In this document: positions 8,989 through 18,611 of the stretch, one piece after another
Layout of the letters: every line of letters begins with the position of its first letter
Numbering within the stretch: position 1 is the stretch's first letter
Source of the DNA: Clostridium tunisiense TJ
GTDB lineage: Bacteria; Bacillota; Clostridia; Clostridiales; Clostridiaceae
Assembly: GCF_000300195.1 (NCBI RefSeq)
Contig: NZ_AMQH01000012.1
Span: 62,001 to 126,000 of the forward strand
DNA: 64,000 bases
Direction of reading: 5' to 3'
Made by a program: the position numbers and the translations under genes
The notes under the pieces: model-generated
What the model was told of the DNA's origin: nothing
Database searches by the model: none
The model's input: the letters and a program-made list of their open reading frames with translations, nothing else

Positions 8989-10746
8989 ATGAAAAAGAAG
9001 CTAATTGCTGGATGTTTAATAGTAATATTAGTAAGTTCTGTAATTACGGGAGTATTAGCTATAGGATTAATAAGGCAATCGCTTATTAATAGTGCTTCCG
9101 ATCGATTAATAAGCAATGGATACCTAATTAATAAAGTTTTAATGAATAGACAAAATGAGGATATAAATTATAAAGACTTTGCTAAAGAATTACAGCGAGA
9201 AACAAGTCAAAGAATTACTTTTATAGACTCAAAGGGGCAGCTTGTTGCTGATTCCATGGACAACATTGAATTCCATAGCATTAATGGAAATCCAGAGTTA
9301 GAAAGTTCCTTAAAGGGTGATAAAACTGTATTAGTTAACAATGGTACGAATGGAGAAACCTATGTTTCGGTAGTTATGCCTGCAGTACAGGTGCAAAATA
9401 ATGTAATAATAGTAAGGCTTCAAAGCCCCTTAGATTATCTCCATAAACTTACTCAAATATTAATTAGAAATATAGGGTTTGCAATAATTATTGGTATTTT
9501 CACTACTATAAGTATTGGTTATGCCTATAGTAAAAGAATTTTAAAGCCAATAAATGATATAACTACAGTTTCTAAGCAAATTGCCAAAGGAAACTTTAAA
9601 AAAAGAGTTGTCATAAATACTGGTGATGAAATAGAGGATATGGGAAACACCTTCAATTATATGGCTGAGACTATTGAAAGTAATATAAATATGTTGAATG
9701 ATAGAAACTTAAAGTTAAGAGCAATAACTATTGGTATGGTAGATGGGATTTTAGCCTTTGATACCAGTGGCAATATAATTTTAATAAATGAGCTAGCTAA
9801 AGATATTCTTAATTTAGATGAAGATACCTTAGAAGGAGCTAATATTTATAACTTAATCCATAATGATTCCATATTAGAACTTGTTGAGGCAACTTTAAAA
9901 GGGGAACCTCATGAAACTAAGGAAATGACCTTTAAGTTTAATCCAGCTTTTGTATATCAAGTAAAGACAAATTTATTTTCTTATGAAGGAACCCCAGAAA
10001 ATAAAGGGGTAGTTCTAGTTTTTGAGGATATTACAGAAATAAAGAAATCAGAAAGTTTAAAAAGGGATTTTATAATTAATGCATCCCATGAACTTAAGAC
10101 TCCACTTACTACTATTAGTGGCTTTTTAGAAACCCTAAGACTCGGAAATTATAAAAGTGAAGAACAAAGAGAAAGATTTATGAATATTATTGAATCTGAA
10201 ACTAATAGGTTAAAGACGTTGACACAGAATATGTTAAATCTTGCAGTATTAGAAAACGTTCATGGCTATGATGAAGAGGGATGCACTAACTTAAATATAA
10301 ATTGCATATTTAAAGAGCTAAAGAGTGTAGTAGAATATTTAGCGGAAAGTAAAAATATAAATCTTCACTTTGATATTCCAGAAGACTTTGAACTAAAACT
10401 ATGTAATAAGGATTGGTTTAAACAGTTGTTTTTAAATCTAATTCATAACGCAATAAAATATACTCCTACAGGTGGAAATGTACGTGTAAGTTGTACTGTA
10501 AAACAAAAGGAAGCTGTATTTATAGTGGAAGATGATGGTGTTGGAATTAGTGAAGAAGACTTATCTAGAATATTTCATAGATTCTATAGAGTAGATAAAT
10601 CTAGGGCAAGTGAAATTGATGGAACTGGATTAGGGCTTGCAATTGTAAAACATATTGTAAAGGTACTTAAAGGTAAAATTACTGTTAAAAGCCAAGTTGG
10701 AAAGGGTAGCCGGTTTACAGTTTTTTTACCGGTTAACAAAAATTAG
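8989..10746 (+). CDS. PhoR-like sensor histidine kinase
   Basis: 585 residues from ATG 8989 (AGGAG at 8976-8980; an in-frame GTG at 8983 is too close to it). Order of parts: membrane helix 1 (about 5-27), extracellular sensor loop (about 30-155) with a dCache/PAS-like fold, membrane helix 2 (about 158-178), HAMP (180-235), PAS (about 245-355), HisKA with the phospho-acceptor H367 in ASHELKTPLTT, and HATPase with N box HNAIKYTP, DDGVGI and GTGLGLAIVKH. All kinase boxes are intact. It is the partner of the regulator immediately upstream. The signal is unknown. Confidence 0.92.
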   Translation: MKKKLIAGCLIVILVSSVITGVLAIGLIRQSLINSASDRLISNGYLINKVLMNRQNEDINYKDFAKELQRETSQRITFIDSKGQLVADSMDNIEFHSINGNPELESSLKGDKTVLVNNGTNGETYVSVVMPAVQVQNNVIIVRLQSPLDYLHKLTQILIRNIGFAIIIGIFTTISIGYAYSKRILKPINDITTVSKQIAKGNFKKRVVINTGDEIEDMGNTFNYMAETIESNINMLNDRNLKLRAITIGMVDGILAFDTSGNIILINELAKDILNLDEDTLEGANIYNLIHNDSILELVEATLKGEPHETKEMTFKFNPAFVYQVKTNLFSYEGTPENKGVVLVFEDITEIKKSESLKRDFIINASHELKTPLTTISGFLETLRLGNYKSEEQRERFMNIIESETNRLKTLTQNMLNLAVLENVHGYDEEGCTNLNINCIFKELKSVVEYLAESKNINLHFDIPEDFELKLCNKDWFKQLFLNLIHNAIKYTPTGGNVRVSCTVKQKEAVFIVEDDGVGISEEDLSRIFHRFYRVDKSRASEIDGTGLGLAIVKHIVKVLKGKITVKSQVGKGSRFTVFLPVNKN

Positions 10747-10789
10747 GGGCAAAAGAAAGCACGTACTTTCTTTACCATAAAATATTTTT

Positions 10790-10870
10790 AAGTAAGGGAA
10801 CAAGCTACGAGTTATTCTAGATTTAATAATTTATATTAAGTCTAGAAGCTAATTTCCAGCTTGTTTACTT
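10790..10870 (+). other. Long bulged hairpin in a 516-base intergenic region
   Basis: The 10747-11262 gap holds no gene. Within it an 81-base element can fold into four stacked stems: AAGTA/TACTT (10790-10794 with 10866-10870), AACAAGCT/AGCTTGTT (10799-10806 with 10858-10865), TTCTAGA/TCTAGAA (10815-10821 with 10841-10847) and TTAATA/TATTAA (10823-10828 with 10834-10839). There is no terminal T-run, so it is not a standard terminator. It lies between the sensor kinase and the GGDEF-EAL gene, and could be an sRNA or leader RNA. Confidence 0.4.
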
Positions 10871-11262
10871 ATGTAAGTATATAGTAAAAACTAAGTTTAT
10901 AAATAATAGTACTTTTGTTGTACAAGGCGTTGAGGAAGTAAAAGTGAGGATTTTGCTATATTTCATGAAAACCAATGAGTTTAAATTTTATTTAATAAGT
11001 ACTTTAAAAATCTAAAATTGTTTCGATTATAAAAATAAGAGTACTTAGAGATGAATATAAAGGCTCTGCAGTATTATAGACATCTTTTAAAATGACTTGT
11101 CTATATCTGAGTATATTTAGTGTTGTTTTGTATTAATAGAAGCTATATATCTTATTAAGAGAGACGGTTTCTTATATAACATTAGGTAACTTTTTTATTT
11201 ATGACTTGTTATTTTCCTATAGATGAATTAACTAAGAAGTGACAAATTAAGGAGCTACATTT

Positions 11263-13005
11263 ATGAAGAGAAATGACAAAAATTACCATAAACTAATGAG
11301 TTTTGCCACGACTGAAAATGGATATATCTATTGGATTTGGAAGAAAGAGTCTAATGTTATTTCCTATAGTGAAAATTGGGAAAGTATATTGGGATATAAA
11401 CAAAATAAAATAGGAAACTCTTACGAAGATTGGATAAAACATGTAGAGACCAAAGATAGAGAATTAATTGAGAAAGAGCTTTTCAAATTACCATTTATTG
11501 ATGAATTATCATTAAACTACAGAGTAAACCATAGTGAAGGAAAACATATTAATATTCTATCTAGGGCAAAAGTTATAGCTAGAGATGAAAAGGGAAAACC
11601 ATTATGTATAATAGGAACTCATGAAGATATAACAGAAGAATTAAAAATAAAAAAAGAGCTAGAAAATTGCAAAGAGCAATATGAAATTTTGTATGCTAAG
11701 CTTGAAAATTACGCATTCTTTGACACTCTTACAGGTCTTCCTAACAGAATTAACATTGAAACAAGTTTAAATGTTATTATAAGTGAAGCTATATTAAACA
11801 GTACAAAGGGAGCTGTATTGTTTATTGATTTAGATAATTTTAAAAATTTAAATGATACCTTAGGTCATACCTTTGGGGATGAAGCAATTAAAAAAGTAAG
11901 TAATATAATTAAACATATGTGTAAAGATGGACTAATACCAGCAAGGGTTGGTGGTGATGAATTTGTTATTGTTATGCCAAGGTATACAAAGATTACTGAA
12001 GTTATTGAGTTTACAAAAAAAATACTGAAGGCATTAGAACAAATAAGAAATATTAATAATAATGAAGTAACTCTATCAACTAGTATAGGAATTAGTACTT
12101 TTCCAGATCAAGGAAGGAACTCTTTACAGGTGCTAAAGAATGCAGATATTGCAATGCAAAAGGTAAAGGAAGTAGGAAAAAACAATTATAAATTCTATAC
12201 TGATGCAATGACTAAGGAGATTGAGAATAAAGTAGAAATACAAAAGTATTTAGTTAGAGCAATTGAAAAAAATGAACTAGTTTTACACTACCAACCTCTA
12301 GTTGATGCTAATAGTGAAAAAGTTGATAGTGTAGAAGCCTTAATTAGATGGCAACATCCTACTAAGGGGCTAATATCTCCCTTAGTTTTTATTCCTATAG
12401 CTGAAGAAATAGGGATCATCAATGAACTTGGAAGATGGGTGCTTACCACTGCTTGTAAACAAAATAAAGAATGGGAAAACAAAGGTTTTGCACCTATTAA
12501 AGTATCAATTAATGTCTCACCTCTTCAACTTGAACATGATGATTTTACGTTAGTTGTTAAGAATGCTTTAGTTGAAAGTGGATTAAATCCTAAATATCTT
12601 CAACTAGAAATTACTGAAAATGTCAGTATGAAATTTCTTGATGAAAATATTAGAATTCTTGAAGAATTAAGAAGTTTAGGCGTGAATATAGCCATGGATG
12701 ACTTTGGTACTGGATACTCATCTCTAAATTATTTAATGAAATTACCCATTGATTCTTTAAAAATTGATAAGTCCTTTATTGATAATATTAATGAAAGTAA
12801 CAATAAAGAATTAATTATGGATACAATCATTAAATTGGCACATAGTTTAAATTTAGAAGTAATAGCTGAAGGGGTTGAAACTTTGGACCAGCTAAATGTA
12901 TTAAAAAAGATGAGTTGTAATAAGATACAAGGATATCTTTTTAGCAGACCACTACCTAAAGATGAGATGGAAGAATTTTTTAATAAAAAAGTTATTAATA
13001 ATTAG
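11263..13005 (+). CDS. PAS-GGDEF-EAL cyclic-di-GMP turnover protein
   Basis: 580 residues with no membrane segment, so probably cytosolic. The PAS domain (about 10-130, PAC-like end GTHEDITEE) is followed by GGDEF with the intact motif at 230-234. There is no RxxD inhibitory site at the usual five-residue spacing before it. The EAL domain has EAL at 358-360, NVSPLQL, EITEN, DDFGTGYSS, KIDKSFI, AEGVET and the QGYLFSRP end, so the phosphodiesterase residues are complete. Both activities may therefore be possible; many such hybrids act mainly as phosphodiesterases. AAGGAG precedes ATG 11263. It is monocistronic with its own terminator. Confidence 0.92.
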   Translation: MKRNDKNYHKLMSFATTENGYIYWIWKKESNVISYSENWESILGYKQNKIGNSYEDWIKHVETKDRELIEKELFKLPFIDELSLNYRVNHSEGKHINILSRAKVIARDEKGKPLCIIGTHEDITEELKIKKELENCKEQYEILYAKLENYAFFDTLTGLPNRINIETSLNVIISEAILNSTKGAVLFIDLDNFKNLNDTLGHTFGDEAIKKVSNIIKHMCKDGLIPARVGGDEFVIVMPRYTKITEVIEFTKKILKALEQIRNINNNEVTLSTSIGISTFPDQGRNSLQVLKNADIAMQKVKEVGKNNYKFYTDAMTKEIENKVEIQKYLVRAIEKNELVLHYQPLVDANSEKVDSVEALIRWQHPTKGLISPLVFIPIAEEIGIINELGRWVLTTACKQNKEWENKGFAPIKVSINVSPLQLEHDDFTLVVKNALVESGLNPKYLQLEITENVSMKFLDENIRILEELRSLGVNIAMDDFGTGYSSLNYLMKLPIDSLKIDKSFIDNINESNNKELIMDTIIKLAHSLNLEVIAEGVETLDQLNVLKKMSCNKIQGYLFSRPLPKDEMEEFFNKKVINN

Positions 13006-13020
13006 CCTTTACAATTTTTA

Positions 13021-13065
13021 TAGTTGCCCCTATTTAAAATATTAAAATAGGGGCAACTATTTTTA
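13021..13065 (+). terminator. Terminator of the GGDEF-EAL gene
   Basis: TAGTTGCCCCTATTT (13021-13035) pairs perfectly with AAATAGGGGCAACTA (13045-13059), followed by a T-rich run. Confidence 0.92.
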
Positions 13066-13240
13066 TTACTATTTTTATATATATTTTGTTAAATATTATT
13101 ATTTATAGAAAATATTCTAGGTTTTAGGGTAGAATATATTTATTATTTTATATACTAAAATATATTTTTGGGGTATAATAAAAATCGTATGTAACAATAC
13201 AGTATTTGCTAATTTTCACTAAACAAAGGAGGCATATTTA

Positions 13241-13789
13241 ATGGATTTCTTACTAAGAGGTATTACTTCCATAACAATTCAGCAAGTTATAATGTGGGTT
13301 ATTGGAGCAGTACTTATTTATCTTGCAGTTAAAAAGGATTTTGAACCAGCACTATTATTACCAATAGGCTTTGGTGCAATTCTTGTGAATATTCCTTTCT
13401 CAGGAGCAATAACACAGATTATTGGAGGACATGAGGAAATAGGAATAATAGATAATTTATTCAGTATGGGAATTGCAAACGAATTATTTCCATTAATTTT
13501 ATTTATTGGTATCGGAGCAATGATCGACTTTGGACCACTTTTAACAAACCCTAAGATGTTATTATTCGGGGCAGCAGCTCAATTTGGAATATTTTTCACT
13601 ATCAGCGCAGCAGCTTTATTAGGCTTTGATTTAAAGGATGCAGCATCAATTGGAATAATAGGAGCAGCAGATGGACCTACATCAATCTTTGTAGCAAACT
13701 TTTTTAATAGTAAATACATAGGGCCCATAACAGTTGCAGCCTATACATATATGGCTTTAGTACCAATTATACAACCAATTGCTCCATAA
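13241..13789 (+). pseudogene. Sodium-pump decarboxylase beta subunit, N-terminal half, prematurely stopped
   Basis: 182 residues with a proper AGGAGG site and the normal start of the OadB/GcdB/MmdB family, the membrane subunit that couples decarboxylation of oxaloacetate, glutaconyl-CoA or methylmalonyl-CoA to Na+ export. Visible motifs include VKKDFEPALLLPIGFGAIL, GIGAMIDFGPLL and GIIGAADGPTSIFV. The frame ends at TAA 13787-13789 because an exact 515-bp tandem copy follows, and 515 is not a multiple of three. Removing one copy would restore a 373-residue protein, the normal length. Without full-length translation this fragment should not form a pump. Confidence 0.85.
13268..13782 (+). repeat. 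515-bp tandem direct repeat, copy 1
   Basis: By eye this is identical to 13783-14297. The match begins at base 13268 against 13783 and ends at 13782 against 14297; the flanking bases differ (T against C on the left, T against A on the right), so no microhomology is left at the junction. It lies inside the beta-subunit coding sequence. Confidence 0.93.
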
Positions 13790-14297
13790 CAATTCAGCAA
13801 GTTATAATGTGGGTTATTGGAGCAGTACTTATTTATCTTGCAGTTAAAAAGGATTTTGAACCAGCACTATTATTACCAATAGGCTTTGGTGCAATTCTTG
13901 TGAATATTCCTTTCTCAGGAGCAATAACACAGATTATTGGAGGACATGAGGAAATAGGAATAATAGATAATTTATTCAGTATGGGAATTGCAAACGAATT
14001 ATTTCCATTAATTTTATTTATTGGTATCGGAGCAATGATCGACTTTGGACCACTTTTAACAAACCCTAAGATGTTATTATTCGGGGCAGCAGCTCAATTT
14101 GGAATATTTTTCACTATCAGCGCAGCAGCTTTATTAGGCTTTGATTTAAAGGATGCAGCATCAATTGGAATAATAGGAGCAGCAGATGGACCTACATCAA
14201 TCTTTGTAGCAAACTTTTTTAATAGTAAATACATAGGGCCCATAACAGTTGCAGCCTATACATATATGGCTTTAGTACCAATTATACAACCAATTGC
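13783..14297 (+). repeat. 515-bp tandem direct repeat, copy 2
   Basis: Head-to-tail second copy of 13268-13782. It shifts the reading frame by two bases relative to the first copy, and its own frame continues into the rest of the gene. Confidence 0.93.
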
Positions 14298-14877
14298 AAT
14301 TAAACTCGTAACAACAAAGAAAGAAAGACAAATAAGAATGAAATATAACCCTGCATCAGTATCAAAAACAACTAAGATACTTTTCCCAGTAGTAGTTACA
14401 ATAATTGCAGGTTTAATAGCACCAACAGCAGTATCTCTTGTAGGTTTTTTAATGTTTGGAAACTTAATTAGAGAATGTGGAGTTTTAGAAAGATTATCAC
14501 AAACAGCACAAAATGAATTAGCAAACTTAGTTACCTTATTATTAGGTATAACAATAGCATCGAAAATGAAGGCAGAGTTTTTTGTAACCGTTGAAACGCT
14601 AACAATAATAGGATTAGGACTTGTGGCATTCATATTCGATACAATCGGAGGAGTTTTATTTGCAAAATTCCTAAACTTATTCTCAAAGGAAAAAATAAAT
14701 CCTATGGTAGGAGCAGCTGGAATATCAGCATTCCCAATGTCAGCTAGAGTAATCCAAAAGATGGCTCAAAAAGAAGATAATCAAAACTTCTTACTTATGC
14801 ATGCAGTATCAGCAAACGTGGCAGGGCAAATAGCTTCAGTTATTGCTGGTGGATTAATAATTTTTCTATTAGGATAG
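13807..14877 (+). pseudogene. Sodium-pump decarboxylase beta subunit lacking its first 17 residues
   Basis: 356 residues starting at an internal Met that corresponds to residue 18 of the intact protein. All later parts of the OadB/GcdB family are present, including GNLIRECGVLERLSQTA, the segment around [12 protein letters not shown], and the C-terminal region with [18 protein letters not shown]. No ribosome binding site precedes ATG 13807. Expression would depend on re-initiation 17 bases after the upstream stop, or on resolution of the repeat by recombination. The lost part is the first amphipathic stretch, so the product could be partly functional if made. The small OadG-like gene follows 12 bases later. 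Confidence 0.8.
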
Positions 14878-15011
14878 GAGGAATGAATCATGAGTAATAT
14901 AGATGTTTTCTTAGAGACTCTTCCAGTAATGGGAAAAGGCATGGCAGGAATTTTTGTAGTTATGTTTATAATATTTCTTTCTATTAAGCTTTTAAACTCA
15001 ACCTTTAAAGT
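14490..15011 (+). repeat. 522-bp dispersed repeat, copy 1
   Basis: Matches 15342-15863 at a constant offset of 852 bases, with at least one substitution seen (ATTGCT against ATAGCT near 14843/15695). It covers the 3' third of the beta-subunit gene, the intergenic RBS and all but the last codons of the small OadG-like gene. Confidence 0.93.
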
Positions 15012-15021
15012 AAAAGAATAG
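14890..15021 (+). CDS. OadG-related small pump subunit, copy 1
   Basis: 43 residues with one membrane helix (about 18-36, GMAGIFVVMFIIFLSIKLL), preceded by AGGAGG overlapping the end of the beta-subunit frame. It resembles the short gamma-type subunit that stabilises Na+-pumping decarboxylase complexes, but lacks the Pro/Ala-rich tail of full OadG. Its last codons (VKE) differ from the second copy (VEKEK) because the 522-bp repeat ends at base 15011. The other pump subunits (alpha carboxyltransferase and biotin carrier) are not in this window. Confidence 0.7.
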   Translation: MSNIDVFLETLPVMGKGMAGIFVVMFIIFLSIKLLNSTFKVKE

Positions 15022-15043
15022 AAACTAATGAACTTATAATAAT

Positions 15044-15089
15044 AAACTGGAGAATTAATCGTATCAAATTAATTCTCCAGTTTTTTTAA

Positions 15090-15090
<1 letters not shown>
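15044..15090. terminator. Strong hairpin terminator
   Basis: AAACTGGAGAATTAAT (15044-15059) pairs perfectly with ATTAATTCTCCAGTTT (15068-15083), followed by TTTT on the + strand. It can end the pump transcript on + and probably served the gap gene on -. Confidence 0.9.
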
Positions 15091-15863
<773 letters not shown>

Positions 15864-15894
15864 TGAGAAGGAAAAATAATAAGAACAATGTAAA

Positions 15895-15930
15895 AAAGTT
15901 GTGTGCATGAACCATGTACACAACTTTAAA
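15895..15930 (+). terminator. Terminator after second OadG-like gene
   Basis: AAAGTTGTGTGCATG (15895-15909) pairs with CATGTACACAACTTT (15913-15927) with one G-T pair. Confidence 0.8.
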
Positions 15931-15988
15931 TTATAATGAATTTTGGAATATATGTCTTTCCAGACAATACAAGATTAAGAAAACAAAA

Positions 15989-16022
15989 ATGTGCCAACAT
16001 ATGGGTATGTCGGCACATTCTT
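15989..16022. terminator. Bidirectional terminator
   Basis: AATGTGCC plus AACAT pairs with TATGT plus CGGCACATT, with one mismatch, flanked by A-runs and T-runs. It sits between the pump locus (+) and the small membrane protein gene (-). Confidence 0.75.
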
Positions 16023-16175
16023 TTATACTCTTTTTCTTCCAAATATCAAGTCAATTAGGAAAATTACAACTGCAGCTATTAATAAAATGTGAATAGCTGT
16101 ACCAAAGAAATTAAAGAAAAATCCAATTAACCAAAATGCGAAAACTATTCCACCTAGCCATCTTAGAAATCCCAT
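16023..16175 (-). CDS. lmo0937/DUF5670-like small membrane protein
   Basis: 50 residues: MGFLRWLGGI, then two close hydrophobic helices (about 8-25 and 27-44) and a basic end GRKRV. AAGGAGG lies at good spacing on the minus strand (complement of 16183-16189). The pattern, a short W-containing first helix with GFFFNFFGTAIH followed by a second helix and a basic tail, matches the small two-helix lmo0937 family found across Firmicutes, whose role is unknown. It is a stand-alone unit with a terminator directly after its stop. Confidence 0.8.
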   Translation of the reverse strand: MGFLRWLGGIVFAFWLIGFFFNFFGTAIHILLIAAVVIFLIDLIFGRKRV

Positions 16176-16270
16176 AAAAAATACCTCCTTATCTCAACCC
16201 TTTAGATTTTGTATGGATAAAAATTAATATAAATTTAAGGGTATCTATAGTATTTACAGTTAAGTATTTT

Positions 16271-17020
16271 TTATTCTACTTCAGTAAGTTGATTCCAATA
16301 GCGACTAGGCATCATACGTTTTTGAAGTTTAGAGTTTGTTCGTTCTTTAATGGTAGTGGAATCAAAATAAGTCCTCCAGAGATCAGCATAAATGTTGTCT
16401 TTGTTATGGTTTAATAGATTCTTACTCTCACTATTTGTGAAATCTCCAATTATCCATTTACCATTAGTGCTAAATATAGCAATTTGTCTTTTAATATCGT
16501 GTATAATAAAATTTTGATTTTTAAATCTAGTGGAAAAGTGTGAACCGATAAGAGGAAGAATATTATGGTCAGGTTCAATAGAGCTATAATAAAAATTTTC
16601 TTCAAGATTTTTAAAACGTATAAACCCTAAGAATCGGTGGCTTTCCAATGACACCCTTCTACTTATTTTTAAAACTTCTATAACAATGTCATTGTGTAAG
16701 TGGGAATCCAATTCTTTCTTTAGTTTAAACCCTAGGACAATAAACTTATAAAGAAGGGTATAGATATCCTCATAAGAACTCAAAGTACAGTGATATATGT
16801 GAATAAGAGAGGCTTTGGAGAAATCTTTTTTTATAGCAGCATTTACCTTATTACTTTTTAATTCATCTGTATCTATGTTGATAAATTCATCAATTAAATT
16901 TAAGGAACTATCATAATTATCTCTAGAAATTATTTTAGCTGGCTTGTTATGACTATAATAACTATCATATATAGCTGTAAGAAATCCTTCAAAGGAACCA
17001 TCAAAAACGTAAATTATCAT
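16271..17020 (-). CDS. TIGR03915-type DNA metabolism protein, partner of radical SAM enzyme
   Basis: 249 residues starting MIIYVFDGSFEGFLTAIYDSY, the hallmark opening of this family, and containing HRFLGFIRF, ILPLIGSHF, the FIIHDIKRQIAIFS segment and WRTYFDSTTIKERTN. It lies 15 bases after the radical SAM gene on the same strand, so the two are co-transcribed. In other bacteria the same two families are always adjacent, and this domain can be fused to a uracil-DNA-glycosylase-like domain; that fusion is not present here. A role in DNA repair or modification is inferred only from this association. Confidence 0.85.
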   Translation of the reverse strand: MIIYVFDGSFEGFLTAIYDSYYSHNKPAKIISRDNYDSSLNLIDEFINIDTDELKSNKVNAAIKKDFSKASLIHIYHCTLSSYEDIYTLLYKFIVLGFKLKKELDSHLHNDIVIEVLKISRRVSLESHRFLGFIRFKNLEENFYYSSIEPDHNILPLIGSHFSTRFKNQNFIIHDIKRQIAIFSTNGKWIIGDFTNSESKNLLNHNKDNIYADLWRTYFDSTTIKERTNSKLQKRMMPSRYWNQLTEVE

Positions 17021-17035
17021 AATATCACCTACAAA

Positions 17036-18349
17036 TTATATTTCTCCTATAAGAGCACTTAACTTATCCTTTGTTGATACCACGGCAGGAAGGGTTGTAA
17101 ATAAAGAAAGTTGTTCATAATCTTTCTGTAGTGGAGAAGGGGAAATAATTGCTTTACGAATAAGTTTACTTTCAATTTTTTCTTTTTCAAAGTTAACATC
17201 TCCATAATATTTTCCTCTACAGGTTATAAAGTATTGTGCTCTTTTCATAACTACGCCTAATTTTTTTACATCATCAAAATTTAAAAATTGAACTTTCCTT
17301 GTAATAACAATTCTTTTAGCTGAACGAACCCCAATACCAGGCACCCTTAAGAGTTTCTCATAGGAAGCTGTATTAATTTCTGCTGGGAAATCATTTAAAT
17401 TATTTAAGGCATAACTAGTTTTAGGATCTAAATCTTCATGGAAGTTAGGAGAGTGTTCATTAAGCAATTCATCTGCGCTAAAGCCATAATATCGTAAAAG
17501 CCAATCAGCTTGATATAACCTATTTTCTCTTACAAGAGGGGGGTGCTTGATAGTAGGTAAATTTTTATTAGTATTAATTGGCACATAAGCGGAATAGTAT
17601 ACTCTTTTAAGAGAAAACTTATTATATAACCCCTCAGAAAGTTTTAAAATATTGTAGTCAGTGTCAGCAGTAGCACCCACAATAAGTTGAGTGCTTTGTC
17701 CACCGGGTACAAATAGAGGGGCTTTCTTAAAGATTTTATGGTTATCTAGGGACGTGGATATTTCTTTATTTATAAGAGACATTGGTTTTAGAATGCTCTC
17801 CTTAGATTTTTGGGGTGCAAGAAGCTTTAAGCCTTGGGATGATGGAAGTTCAATATTTACACTCATCCTATCAGCATATAAGCCAGCTTCTTTAATTAAA
17901 TAGTCATCTGCACCAGGAATTGCTTTTACATGTATGTATCCGTTAAATTTATGGTTAAGCCTAAGGGACTTTAAAATTTTCACTAATAGTTCCATGGTGT
18001 AATTAGCATTTTTAAAAACTGCTGAACTTAAAAATAAACCTTCAATATAGTTTCGTTTATAAAAATTCATTGTTAAGTCTACCACTTCTTCTGGTGAAAA
18101 GGCGGCTCTTTCAACATCATTATTAAGCCTGTTTATACAGTAAGCACAGTCATATATACAATAATTAGTTAAAAGAATTTTAAGAAGAGATATACATCTG
18201 CCATCAGGAGTGAAACTATGGCAAATACCACTAGAATGAGAATTGCCTATTCCGTTGTTAAAGTTTTTTCTCTTACTTCCGCTTGAAGAGCAGGAAACAT
18301 CATATTTGGCAGCATCTGATAAAATTCTTAGCTTTTCAATTAATTCCAT
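17036..18349 (-). CDS. Putative DNA modification/repair radical SAM protein (TIGR03916-like)
   Basis: 437 residues from ATG (complement 18347-18349), with GAGGTT upstream; the frame opens 15 codons earlier without an RBS. The radical-SAM cluster motif CX3CX2C is at C64, C68 and C71 (CIYDCAYC), preceded by GICHSFTPDGRC. A helix-hairpin-helix motif near residues 325-345 (LLRVPGIGVRSAKRIV) suggests DNA binding. The enzyme should make a 5'-deoxyadenosyl radical with SAM and a 4Fe-4S cluster. Its substrate is unknown. Confidence 0.88.
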   Translation of the reverse strand: MELIEKLRILSDAAKYDVSCSSSGSKRKNFNNGIGNSHSSGICHSFTPDGRCISLLKILLTNYCIYDCAYCINRLNNDVERAAFSPEEVVDLTMNFYKRNYIEGLFLSSAVFKNANYTMELLVKILKSLRLNHKFNGYIHVKAIPGADDYLIKEAGLYADRMSVNIELPSSQGLKLLAPQKSKESILKPMSLINKEISTSLDNHKIFKKAPLFVPGGQSTQLIVGATADTDYNILKLSEGLYNKFSLKRVYYSAYVPINTNKNLPTIKHPPLVRENRLYQADWLLRYYGFSADELLNEHSPNFHEDLDPKTSYALNNLNDFPAEINTASYEKLLRVPGIGVRSAKRIVITRKVQFLNFDDVKKLGVVMKRAQYFITCRGKYYGDVNFEKEKIESKLIRKAIISPSPLQKDYEQLSLFTTLPAVVSTKDKLSALIGEI

Positions 18350-18564
18350 AATATTAACCTCGTAAATTAATTTAATAAGTATATTATAGCACAAATGTTC
18401 GCATAGTACTACAAAATGTAAGTTTTTTAGTGCTATTTAATCTTTAGGGTAAATTGCTTAGAATCATCAAAAAAACTACAGCTTATCTTACAAGGCCATT
18501 AATTAATTTTTATTATGCTTTAAATATATGGCTTTAAATAAATAAGATAAACAACTAAAAATCA

Positions 18565-18583
18565 CTTATAGATTATCTATAAG
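18565..18583 (-). terminator. Terminator of the MFS gene
   Basis: CTTATAGA pairs with TCTATAAG. Read on the minus strand the hairpin is followed by a T-rich run, about 30 bases after the transporter stop. Confidence 0.6.
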
Positions 18584-18611
18584 ATAATTTTAAATACATA
18601 CACAGTAGTTT

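Noticed and set aside
10752-10773. AAAGAAAG/CTTTCTTT hairpin after the sensor kinase gene
   Set aside because: Short stem of only A-T and G-C alternation with no T-run; not convincing as a terminator.
11005-11029. Possible sigma-D promoter before the GGDEF-EAL gene
   Set aside because: Spacer of about 13 bases and only five of eight matches in the -10 element.
15914-16096. 60-codon open frame on + strand
   Set aside because: It is antisense to the small two-helix membrane protein gene and the terminators, and has no RBS.
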